Source: CAMNAO01 sp045605145
GTDB lineage: Bacteria > Bacillota > Clostridia > Oscillospirales > Oscillospiraceae
NCBI GenBank assembly: GCA_045605145.1
Contig: JAZUPH010000080.1
Location: forward strand, 1-64,000
Reading direction: 5' to 3'
Length of the DNA stretch: 64,000 nt
Below are positions 34,984 through 42,349 of the stretch, piece after piece. Position numbers and translations under genes: made by a program. Every line of letters starts with the position of its first letter. Position 1 is the stretch's first letter. A model generated the notes under the pieces. It made no database searches, was not told where the DNA came from, and was given only the letters and a program-made list of their open reading frames with translations.

Positions 34984-36080
34984 ACCGCCACCGCCTGCAT
35001 AAATGACACCAGGGAGAAAAACAGCATCAGCGCCGCAAAGCCGCAGGATGCAAGGCTCAGCCCCAGTGCCGTGCCGAAGTCGTCTATGAGACTCTTAAGC
35101 CCGTCGGACGCAAAACAGCCGCTCAGCGCCGACGCGGCCTTAAACAGCAGCACCTGCGCCAAGAGAGCCAGCATCGGCTCAAGGCAGACGCCCAGCACGC
35201 CGATCACACCAATTATCCCCGCCGTGCTCCGCACTGCCGCCGCACCCGCCAGCACCGCGGATGCCGCATCGGAGGTGATGCTGCCCACCACCGGCAGGGC
35301 GCCAAGTGCGGTCTTTACCGATTTTGCAGCCACGGCGTCCACGCTGACAGCCGTGGCGCCGGAGAGCACAAGATACGCAAGGAGCATACCCGAGGATAGG
35401 GTCAGGACCCACACGGCAAACTGCTTTACCAGCTTCGCCGCGGCTTTAAGCGCACTGCCGCTGAAGGCAGCCGCGGACAGGCTGAGGGCAAGGTAAGCGT
35501 AGATAAGGGGCAGCACCAGTGACGCCGCCAGCTTTGACACAAGGCCTATGCCAAGAGAGGCGGCCGCGTATTTTGCCGCTGATGAGCTTACGCCCCCGGC
35601 GGAGGCAGTGGCCGTTGCCATCACCGGAAGCACCAGCGCCGACCAGTCGGCAAGCTGTGCAGCCGTTTGAGCGCCCAGTGATATAAATGAAAAGGCGCCA
35701 CCGGAAACGGTGGTTACGGCGGCGATGCCCGAAAGCTCCACCGCCCAGCCGAGGTTTTTGTCATCAGCAATGGATGATGCCATGCCGCACAGCGCCGAAA
35801 TGCACACGATGGCCGCGCCACGGCCCAGACCGTCCCTGAGCTTTCGGGCAAATATATCGGGTATGTAGGCGAGGATATTCAGGAGCGATTCATAAGCTGA
35901 GACAGGGTCAGACAGGCTGTCCTCATCCTGACTGCCAAAGCTGTCGGGCAGGCTGTCAATAAGCCCGTCCACACCGCTCCAGTCGCCGAAGTCGTAGTCG
36001 TCTGCCTTCGCCGCAGGCGCCAATGTGACGGCAAGCAGGGCAACAAGTCCCAGCATCAGCATCGTTCGAAATCGTCTCAA
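34980..36080 (-). CDS. spoIIIAE: Stage III sporulation protein AE
   Basis: The 366-residue polytopic protein begins with a signal-like segment MRRFRTMLMLGLVALLAVT followed by an Ala-x-Ala-like site and an Asp-rich segment, then about eight membrane helices. SpoIIIAE is the multispanning pore or assembly component of the A-Q complex. The start is TTG at 36080, with GGAGGG five bases before it and overlapping the spoIIIAD stop (TTGA). Confidence 0.93.
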   Translation of the reverse strand: MRRFRTMLMLGLVALLAVTLAPAAKADDYDFGDWSGVDGLIDSLPDSFGSQDEDSLSDPVSAYESLLNILAYIPDIFARKLRDGLGRGAAIVCISALCGMASSIADDKNLGWAVELSGIAAVTTVSGGAFSFISLGAQTAAQLADWSALVLPVMATATASAGGVSSSAAKYAAASLGIGLVSKLAASLVLPLIYAYLALSLSAAAFSGSALKAAAKLVKQFAVWVLTLSSGMLLAYLVLSGATAVSVDAVAAKSVKTALGALPVVGSITSDAASAVLAGAAAVRSTAGIIGVIGVLGVCLEPMLALLAQVLLFKAASALSGCFASDGLKSLIDDFGTALGLSLASCGFAALMLFFSLVSFMQAVAV

Positions 36081-36463
36081 ATCAGCCCTCCGATTATATC
36101 AAGGACACTGAGCATAAGGGGCATAGCGCACCAGAGTATGCCCGCCGCACCGCAAAGCTGCACAGCCGTCTCCGCCGCTCCAAGTCCCGCGTCCGAACAG
36201 ACGGCGCAGGCGATCTTGGTCACCACGGCGATACCCAGTGCTTTTACCACTGCGGACATTTGGGCGCTATGTATGCCCGTTTTGTCCGCAAGCTGGGCCA
36301 GCATGGACATAAAGGGAGACAGCGCACCGGCAGCCAGCATCAGCACCGCACCCGCGGCAGCGGCAGAGACGGCAAAGGCCATGGCGGGGCTGTCCTTTTT
36401 CAGCAGCAGGGTCAGTGCGGCGGCGGCAACGGCGATGCCCGCCGCCTTAATGATAAGCTCCAT
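36077..36463 (-). CDS. spoIIIAD: Stage III sporulation protein AD
   Basis: The 128-residue protein has four hydrophobic helices and the family segment ALTLLLKKDSPAMAFAVSAAAAG, followed by LADKTGIHSAQMSAVVKALGIAVVT. It resembles secretion-system export-apparatus pieces and probably packs with SpoIIIAC. Its ATG shares one base with the spoIIIAC stop. Confidence 0.93.
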   Translation of the reverse strand: MELIIKAAGIAVAAAALTLLLKKDSPAMAFAVSAAAAGAVLMLAAGALSPFMSMLAQLADKTGIHSAQMSAVVKALGIAVVTKIACAVCSDAGLGAAETAVQLCGAAGILWCAMPLMLSVLDIIGGLI

Positions 36464-36657
36464 CAGAAACCGAACAGACTGCGGATCAGCTCAAAGAGGG
36501 CCGATATCTCCTGCACCAGTAGCACAAGCACCACCACAAGACCCGCGATGGTGGTCAGAAGCGCCTGTTCATCGCGCCCGGCGCGGCTGAGCAGCATATT
36601 GAGAACCGCCACCAGTATTCCGATGGCAGCGATCTTGAAGATGAGATCAACATCCAT
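36463..36657 (-). CDS. spoIIIAC: Stage III sporulation protein AC
   Basis: The 64-residue protein is nearly all membrane: MDVDLIFKIAAIGILVAVLN, then a loop with GRDEQALLTTIAGLVVVLVLL and the C-terminal IRSLFGF. Two helices and this size are typical of SpoIIIAC. Confidence 0.93.
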   Translation of the reverse strand: MDVDLIFKIAAIGILVAVLNMLLSRAGRDEQALLTTIAGLVVVLVLLVQEISALFELIRSLFGF

Positions 36658-36696
36658 TATTCACTCTCCTTGGCATTGGCGCAGGTAAATGGCCTG

Positions 36697-37209
36697 TCAG
36701 AACAGCAATATAACGACAAAGATTCCGCTGCACAGGCCGGCGGTGACCAGCAGCTTTGACCGGCCTGCGGCATCCGCCTCGGCAAGGGAGGCAAACTCTT
36801 TGACACGCAGGGCGGCATGGGCTATGGCATGGCTTTGCTGTGCGGCGCTGTATCTGCCGAGAACGCCGCCAAGCTCACCCAGCACTGCACGCTCCGGTCC
36901 TTTAAGGTGCAGGTCCGGCCCCTTGTCGAGGGTCTGCTGCCACAGCTGGGAAAACGGCTCGTCCGCGCTTTGAAGCAGCCCATCAAGGCTGCGGAAAAAT
37001 GCCGCCACCTGACCATCACTGCTGTCCGAGAGCATGGAGATCACCTGCGGTATGGGCGTGAGCCGCTCGGCCACCTCCCGCTCCATCAGGTGCAGGGCCG
37101 ATTCCATCTGCCGCAGTATCTGCGCCCTGAAGCGAAGATCCCGGGCGCCGGACAGACCCCAGTAGGTCGCGGCGGCGATGACGATGAAGGCACCTGTCAG
37201 TTTAAGCAT
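36697..37209 (-). CDS. spoIIIAB: Stage III sporulation protein AB
   Basis: The 170-residue protein has one N-terminal helix (about 4-20), then a soluble helical domain with RQMESALHLMEREVAERLTP, a hallmark of SpoIIIAB, and a C-terminal hydrophobic anchor. It resembles GspF/PilC-like platform proteins. The ATG lies 11 bases after GGAGG and overlaps the spoIIIAA stop by 8 bases (ATGCTTAA). A longer frame reaching upstream would run through spoIIIAA. Confidence 0.93.
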   Translation of the reverse strand: MLKLTGAFIVIAAATYWGLSGARDLRFRAQILRQMESALHLMEREVAERLTPIPQVISMLSDSSDGQVAAFFRSLDGLLQSADEPFSQLWQQTLDKGPDLHLKGPERAVLGELGGVLGRYSAAQQSHAIAHAALRVKEFASLAEADAAGRSKLLVTAGLCSGIFVVILLF

Positions 37210-38101
37210 AAGCCGCCTCCGTTTTCGTAATACTATAGTTCCGATGCCCGCCGATGCTGATGATAGTAATGACACAGTCAAACACGCCGCTTTGCAAGAG
37301 GCGGCTGTACATGGGTCGGGCGCGCAGATCGCGCACATTGGCGGCGTGGACCGTGGCAAGAAGCTGCACTCCGCAGCCCACTGCCTGGCACAGGGCATCC
37401 GCATCCTGCTGTGCGGTGATCTCGTCCACGGCGAGGATCTGGGGACACATTGAGCGCAGCAGCATCTCTATCGCCATGTCCCGGGGGCAGCCCTCCATCA
37501 CATCGGTGCAGGGCCCCACATCCATGCACGGCTCCCCGTCCCACATGGCGGCCACCTCTCCCCTTTCGTCGCACAGGGCGACCCGCCTGCCGCCGTGGGA
37601 CAGCAGGCGCACCATATCACGAAGGAGTGTGGTTTTGCCGCCCCCTGGTGGAGAGATGATGAGGGCGGATTTGAATCCCGCCGCACCGCCCATGCGATGC
37701 AGCAAATCCTCAGCCACGCCGGGCATCTGGCGGGAAATGCGGATGCACAATCCGCTTATACTGCGAAAGCCTGTACAGCAGCCGCCCTGCATAATGGCGC
37801 TGCCGGCAATGCCAACGCGGTAGCCGCCCCGGGCCGTGACATATCCACGGCTGAGGGAGGCCTGAGAGGAGTGTACGGAGGAGGCCGTGGCTGTTTCCAG
37901 CGCACTGCGCAGCAGCTCCTGCGTCACGGTGAGGCAGGAAAATTGCCGCTCCCCTTCCGGCAGGGCAACGCTTGGTCTGCACCCGCTGCGCAGGCGGATC
38001 TCCTCTGCCCGCTGCCTGTCCGACAATGGCAGCAGCAGCCCGTCCCGGCGAAGCTGCTGTGGCAGCAGGCGCAGTGCCGACAGGAACCTGTCCCCGGTCA
38101 T
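37202..38101 (-). CDS. spoIIIAA: Stage III sporulation protein AA (secretion-type ATPase)
   Basis: The 299-residue protein has the VirB11/PilT-like ATPase fold: Walker A SPPGGGKTTLLRDMVRLL near residue 157, ALCDERGEVAAM, and LAVDEITAQQDADAL. It is the only energy-supplying subunit of the SpoIIIA-SpoIIQ channel. Two in-frame ATGs lie at 38107 and 38101; the second has GTGAGG at proper distance, so it is preferred. A candidate SigE promoter lies 30-60 bases upstream. Confidence 0.94.
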   Translation of the reverse strand: MTGDRFLSALRLLPQQLRRDGLLLPLSDRQRAEEIRLRSGCRPSVALPEGERQFSCLTVTQELLRSALETATASSVHSSQASLSRGYVTARGGYRVGIAGSAIMQGGCCTGFRSISGLCIRISRQMPGVAEDLLHRMGGAAGFKSALIISPPGGGKTTLLRDMVRLLSHGGRRVALCDERGEVAAMWDGEPCMDVGPCTDVMEGCPRDMAIEMLLRSMCPQILAVDEITAQQDADALCQAVGCGVQLLATVHAANVRDLRARPMYSRLLQSGVFDCVITIISIGGHRNYSITKTEAAYA

Positions 38102-38132
38102 GTCCATTTCCTCACCCCCTCTCCGTATGCTA

Positions 38133-38162
38133 TTTCTATGCCGGCAGCAGTGCGCTTATTAC
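38133..38162 (-). promoter_or_regulatory. Candidate SigE promoter of spoIIIA
   Basis: On the minus strand GTAATAAG (38162-38155), 14 bases, and CATAGAAA (38140-38133) resemble the mother-cell sigma-E pattern (ATA in the -35 box, CATANAxT in the -10 box) with the usual 14-base spacing. It lies after the terminator of the upstream DnaJ-like gene. The match is partial. Confidence 0.4.
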
Positions 38163-38180
38163 CCCGCAACGGGATCCGGG

Positions 38181-38214
38181 CGCAAAAAAAGACCCGCAGG
38201 CATGTACCTGCGGG
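38181..38214 (-). terminator. Strong terminator of the DUF5685-DnaJ unit
   Basis: CCCGCAGG and CCTGCGGG form a perfect 8-bp stem around a 6-base loop, and TCTTTTTTTG follows on the minus strand. It insulates the spoIIIA operon from the upstream genes. Confidence 0.92.
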
Positions 38215-38232
38215 CCATGTGGGTATTCAATA

Positions 38233-38850
38233 TCAGAAGGGGAAGCACCAGAACGGGTAAAATCCGCCGCCGCAAAGCAGGCGGAACAGCATATAGGACA
38301 GGCAGATCCTGCCAAGGTTACCCGTGCCGTTCCTGACAAAGGGGTAGGACTGGCGGTAGGAGGTGTATACCTGTCCGCCTTCCTGCATCTGGTTGAGGAC
38401 GGCACGGTAGGTGGCGTTGCCCGGCTCCATACGCACGGCAGTGCGGATATGCTCAAGGGCGCTGATGCGGTTGCCTTTATTGTAGGCTGCGAGGGCTGAT
38501 ACATAGTACCAGCGGGCGCGGCGCTCGGCCTCGGGTATGCTGCGAAGCACATTCTCCGCCTCGTTAAACATACCGTTGCGCAGATAATGCTCGGCAGAGT
38601 CCAGGCGGTCGGAGCCGCCGTAATCCGCGCTGCCGCCGCCGTCGTACCAGCCGCTGTAGCCGGACGAACTGGGCTGGGGATTCTTTATGCGGTCGTAGGC
38701 CGCATTCACCTCGTTCATTTTGCGGGCGGCCTCGGCATCGCCGGGGTTCAGGTCGGGGTGATATTTCTTTGCAAGTCGCCGGTAAGCGGCCTTTATCTCA
38801 TCATCGGAGGCGTTGGGTGACACTCCAAGGACCTTGTAGGGATCGTTCAT
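38233..38850 (-). CDS. DnaJ-domain protein with C-terminal TPR-like region
   Basis: The 205-residue protein has an N-terminal J domain ([15 protein letters not shown] to about residue 68) with the HPD motif in [10 protein letters not shown] Gly/Ser/Tyr-rich linker follows, then two TPR-like helical pairs ([20 protein letters not shown] and [21 protein letters not shown]) and a hydrophobic C-terminus. It lacks the zinc fingers of DnaJ, so it is a specialised co-chaperone of DnaK. Its ATG shares one base with the stop of the DUF5685 gene. Confidence 0.85.
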   Translation of the reverse strand: MNDPYKVLGVSPNASDDEIKAAYRRLAKKYHPDLNPGDAEAARKMNEVNAAYDRIKNPQPSSSGYSGWYDGGGSADYGGSDRLDSAEHYLRNGMFNEAENVLRSIPEAERRARWYYVSALAAYNKGNRISALEHIRTAVRMEPGNATYRAVLNQMQEGGQVYTSYRQSYPFVRNGTGNLGRICLSYMLFRLLCGGGFYPFWCFPF

Positions 38851-39677
38851 CAGGTTTTTCCTTCCTTTCCGGAAGTGCGGCGCTGGCTGAGCTTCTGCCA
38901 GACGCCCGAATAGAGAATATTGCGGAGAATGGGCATATCCTGAACAAGGGGCAGCACTTCAAATCGCTCGGCACATTCGGCCATCAGCATTGAAAGTATA
39001 GCCGAAAAATCCCGTTCACCATCAAGATACGCCTTTTTCAGCGGGTTATAATTGCCGCTTTTTACATCTTTCTTCAGATCGCACACGGCGTCCGCCATGT
39101 AGATGAAGCGGCCCAGATAGTCACCCATATCATATACGACGCCTGACCATCTGTCGGCACCCACGCAGAAAAGACTTCCAAGCATGGCGCCAAACTCCGC
39201 CGCAGCAGCATCCGGATCAGACCCGGGCGCGGACTGGATGGCACGAAGCCGATCCATCGATTCGGCGACCAGTGCCGCCTCCTTCGGGCGGAGCAGGCAG
39301 GCCTTTTTATACGCCTTGTCAAACACGGCGCGACCCGTACCGCCGGAAATCTTCCTGCCGTCACGCACGGCATCGTCCAGGTTGTGCCAGACGAGAATGA
39401 TGCTCAGATCGGCGCAGTAGTCCGTCCAATCATTCGACCAGGAGCTCTGCTTTTTTATGGGGTGGGTCACACAGTGGTCGCAGGCGGTCTCCTCCCCGGA
39501 TTCTGTAAGGGAGCCCAGAAGCAAAATGAGAAAGGTCATGTCATAGCTGACGGCAAGGCGGGCAAGGCTGCCGTATTTTTCATATATAGCACGGCACAGG
39601 CCGCAGTAGCAGCCGCGATAGCGCTCGATCTGATCGGGCGTAAGCGCTGTGCAGTTTGCCGTAACATAGCCGAACAT
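38850..39677 (-). CDS. DUF5685 family protein
   Basis: The 275-residue, mostly helical protein opens [20 protein letters not shown], followed by [14 protein letters not shown] with a CxxC, and later CDHC and a C-terminal YSGVWQKL. This matches the DUF5685 family, conserved in Clostridia and often next to a J-domain protein. Several cysteines (CYCGLC, CDHC) and a Tyr/Asp-rich [19 protein letters not shown] suggest a diiron or metal-binding isoprenoid-like fold, but this is inference. AGGAGG precedes the ATG. Confidence 0.8.
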   Translation of the reverse strand: MFGYVTANCTALTPDQIERYRGCYCGLCRAIYEKYGSLARLAVSYDMTFLILLLGSLTESGEETACDHCVTHPIKKQSSWSNDWTDYCADLSIILVWHNLDDAVRDGRKISGGTGRAVFDKAYKKACLLRPKEAALVAESMDRLRAIQSAPGSDPDAAAAEFGAMLGSLFCVGADRWSGVVYDMGDYLGRFIYMADAVCDLKKDVKSGNYNPLKKAYLDGERDFSAILSMLMAECAERFEVLPLVQDMPILRNILYSGVWQKLSQRRTSGKEGKT

Positions 39678-39713
39678 TGCTGCGCCTCCTGACGGGATTG
39701 GTGACTTTTTGCA

Positions 39714-39742
39714 ATTATAACAGTTTTGTTCACCGTTAACAA
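39714..39742 (-). promoter_or_regulatory. Promoter of the DUF5685-DnaJ unit
   Basis: TTGTTA (39742-39737), 17 bases and a perfect TATAAT (39719-39714) lie on the minus strand, 37 bases before the ATG. Confidence 0.8.
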
Positions 39743-39790
39743 TGATATACAGGAAAAAAGTGTTAAACTAATTGTAAATTTGGCTTGGAT

Positions 39791-39822
39791 AAATGAGAAA
39801 GGGGCCCGCCGGTCAGGCGGGC
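39791..39822 (-). terminator. Terminator of the pseudokinase operon
   Basis: On the minus strand GCCCGCC, a 5-base loop and GGCGGGC are followed by CCCCTTTCTCATTT. It lies about 50 bases after the last gene of the operon. Confidence 0.6.
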
Positions 39823-39873
39823 AGCTTGAGTACCATATTCCGTTTTCTTCCGTCCCGGGCGGACAAAACGCTC

Positions 39874-41562
39874 TTACTGCTCGGCGTTGGAGAAGGTGTT
39901 GATGGGTGTTACGGTCCAGTCGGGGCCGATGGTACAGGCATACCAATAGATGCCGGTGTTGCCCATGGGGATCTTGACCTCAGCCTCAAGATGGTCGCCA
40001 ACATAGATGCGGATAACGGCTTCACAGTTGCTCAGCTTATCGCTGTTGTCCTGAGAGCGGTTGTCATAGTCGAAGACATAGACGGTGTAACCCTCACCCA
40101 CGACACCGCCGAGAAGGGAGACTGCCTCGGGTCCGTAGCCCTCGCTCTCCTTGCAGTCAAGCAGCAGGCGGACGGTGGTGCCGTCGTTGTAGCTGGTGGT
40201 GCCGTAGTAGATGTGGATATCTTCCTTGGTCTCGCCGATGCCGCAGACATGAAGGTCAAGGTCGGTGACCCCGGCGCCCCAGGTGAGGACGACCTTCGCC
40301 TGGTTTTCGGGCATGATCTCGCAGATGCAGTGATTGATATAGATGGTATCGCCGGTGGAGATGGCAATATTGGCGGTGGTGGTGATGTAGCCGTTGCAGC
40401 TGTACTCGATGGTATAGTAACCGGAGGGGACGCTGCCCAGAACACCGATGCCGTTTTCATTGGTGTAAACGGGGGTATCGAACACATACTCGCCCTCGGT
40501 CTTGTCCCAGCCGCTGCGCAGGTTGATGGCAACACCCGACTTGGCATTGCTGGTGGACGCGTCACTCATGGCGACCTGAATGCTGCCGGCGCCCTGGGCA
40601 TCCTGCTGGGCAATGAGGAGCACGCGCTCCATATTGATGATCTCGCCCTCGGCAATGGAGAAGTCGTAGGTAAATACCAGACAGTCGGTGGCCTCAATGG
40701 TCAGGGTGTAGTTGCCGGCGATGGCAGCCACGGTAAAGCCGCCGTCAGCATCGGTGTAACTGATGGCCATGTCGCGCTGCAGGTCGCGGTCATAAAGGGT
40801 GAGCTTGGCACCGGAGGCCCCCTCCGCCGCCACACCGTTGGAGGTGTGGTTAACATAGCCGGAGATGGCGGTGTTACCGGCACGGCTCTTAAGCTCAAAC
40901 ATCATGTCGTAGATGGGCGCGTACTTAGTCTCGTTATAGCCGTTCTGCAGGGTGCGGATGGCATCGTCGGTACGGCTCTGTGATACCTGGACATTGGCAA
41001 GAGCCAGGTATACATCGTAATTGGTGGAGTCAAGCTCCAGCGCCTTCTGATAGTCGCGCTCGGCATTGGTGTAATCGTTGATGCCGGCATAAGCCTCAGC
41101 GCGGCTGATGTAGGCAGCAGTATAGCTCTCATCGATCTTGAGAACCACATCGTAGGAGTCGATGGCCTGCTGATACTGGTTGTTCTCAAGATACTGCTGT
41201 CCGCGCTCAAGCTCACGCTCGAAGCGGGCATCCTGGGAGAACAGAACGGCATATACAAGAGCGATCACAGCCACCAGAGCGATCATTGCAACGCCGGTGA
41301 TATAGATGGCCTTCAGGCGCTGCTTCGGCTCAAGATTGGCACCGAACCTGCGTCTGTGCACCACCGGATCGGGTCTGTCGCCGCTGTCATGGCCGCCAAA
41401 GAGCGCACCGAAACCACGCTTCGGCTCTTCAAAATCCAGCTCCAGCTCTTCTTCCTCTTCCTCAACAGGATTCGGAATGTCGTCTTCAGCATCGTCGGGG
41501 ACGCGTTTCAAAGAGGCCCCAATGCTTTGGACCTTATTTCTCAGTTCGTCCAGTTTACTCAC
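39874..41562 (-). CDS. Membrane TPR protein with carboxypeptidase-regulatory-like and YfaP-like domains
   Basis: The 562-residue protein has an acidic N-terminal tail (residues 25-45), one membrane helix (87-108), TPR repeats at about 115-215 (NNQYQQAIDSYDVVLKID and DYTNAERDYQKALEL), two beta-sandwich domains of carboxypeptidase-regulatory type (about 232-310 and 325-410), and a final domain from 423 with VVLTWGAGVTDLDLHV, as in the DUF2135/YfaP family. The soluble C-terminus should be outside the membrane. The start is GTG at 41562, overlapping the previous stop (GTGA). It is the last gene of the five-gene operon and its function is unknown. Confidence 0.75.
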   Translation of the reverse strand: MSKLDELRNKVQSIGASLKRVPDDAEDDIPNPVEEEEEELELDFEEPKRGFGALFGGHDSGDRPDPVVHRRRFGANLEPKQRLKAIYITGVAMIALVAVIALVYAVLFSQDARFERELERGQQYLENNQYQQAIDSYDVVLKIDESYTAAYISRAEAYAGINDYTNAERDYQKALELDSTNYDVYLALANVQVSQSRTDDAIRTLQNGYNETKYAPIYDMMFELKSRAGNTAISGYVNHTSNGVAAEGASGAKLTLYDRDLQRDMAISYTDADGGFTVAAIAGNYTLTIEATDCLVFTYDFSIAEGEIINMERVLLIAQQDAQGAGSIQVAMSDASTSNAKSGVAINLRSGWDKTEGEYVFDTPVYTNENGIGVLGSVPSGYYTIEYSCNGYITTTANIAISTGDTIYINHCICEIMPENQAKVVLTWGAGVTDLDLHVCGIGETKEDIHIYYGTTSYNDGTTVRLLLDCKESEGYGPEAVSLLGGVVGEGYTVYVFDYDNRSQDNSDKLSNCEAVIRIYVGDHLEAEVKIPMGNTGIYWYACTIGPDWTVTPINTFSNAEQ

Positions 41563-42341
41563 TCAGACTCAACCCCTTCCTTTGTATGCGGGTCATCGGA
41601 CCCATCAATATGTTCATCGTCCTGCGCCTGTGCCTGGGTCTCAGGCTGGGCGTCAGATACGCTGACAACCTCTTCATCGGACGTGGCTTCCGCCTCGGGT
41701 GCGGATTCCGCTTCCGGCTCTGCAGCCGTTTCCGGCTGTTCCTCGGGCTGTCCCTCGAGCTCCGTCTCCGACTCGGCTTCTGTCTCCGACTCGGCTTCTG
41801 TCTCCGGCTCGGTGGGGGCCGGCTCTTCGCCGTCCTCGCTTACCGCTTCGGGCTCAGTGTCCGCCTCGGGCTCAGCAACTGTTTCGCTTACGGGCGCATT
41901 CGTCAGACCCAGGCTGGAAACAAACTTTTCAATTTCATCAGACTCATCCTCAGGCTCATCTGCCTGCTCGGGCTCGGTCTCATCCTCCGGCTCAGCCTCG
42001 GGTTTGGAAGGCTTCGCGGTCTTCGATTTCTTCCCGCTCTTAGACTTTTTGCCCTTTGTGCGGTTCCTGTCGGGTACCTCGTCAGATCCGTCGTCATCGG
42101 TGGCGTCATATTCGCCGTCTTCATAGTCGATGCCCTGGGGCAGGACCTTGATCGCCTTGGGGGGATTGGAGAGGGTCACCGTCTCATCCCCGCCGGGGAT
42201 GGTGACATCCATCTCATTCTCGTCATAATTTGCGGCCACTTTCGACACATCATAGCGCAGGCGGCGGATAGCAAAGATGAGCAGCACTATAAGCGCAGCG
42301 GCGATAAGGCCAAGGCCGCAATTAAAATATGTCTGTCCCAT
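41559..42341 (-). CDS. Single-pass membrane protein with acidic Glu/Pro-rich tail
   Basis: The 260-residue protein has an N-terminal membrane helix (about 9-26), then a small domain around NYDENEMDVTIPGGDETVTLSNPP, a basic patch KGKKSKSGKKSKTAKPSK near 96-113, and a long Glu/Pro/Ala/Thr-rich tail (about 114-250). No known family is recognised. The tail looks disordered and may bridge partners or the cell wall. It lies 8 bases after the pseudokinase stop and overlaps the next gene by 4 bases. Confidence 0.7.
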   Translation of the reverse strand: MGQTYFNCGLGLIAAALIVLLIFAIRRLRYDVSKVAANYDENEMDVTIPGGDETVTLSNPPKAIKVLPQGIDYEDGEYDATDDDGSDEVPDRNRTKGKKSKSGKKSKTAKPSKPEAEPEDETEPEQADEPEDESDEIEKFVSSLGLTNAPVSETVAEPEADTEPEAVSEDGEEPAPTEPETEAESETEAESETELEGQPEEQPETAAEPEAESAPEAEATSDEEVVSVSDAQPETQAQAQDDEHIDGSDDPHTKEGVESE

Positions 42342-42349
42342 ACTTCACC

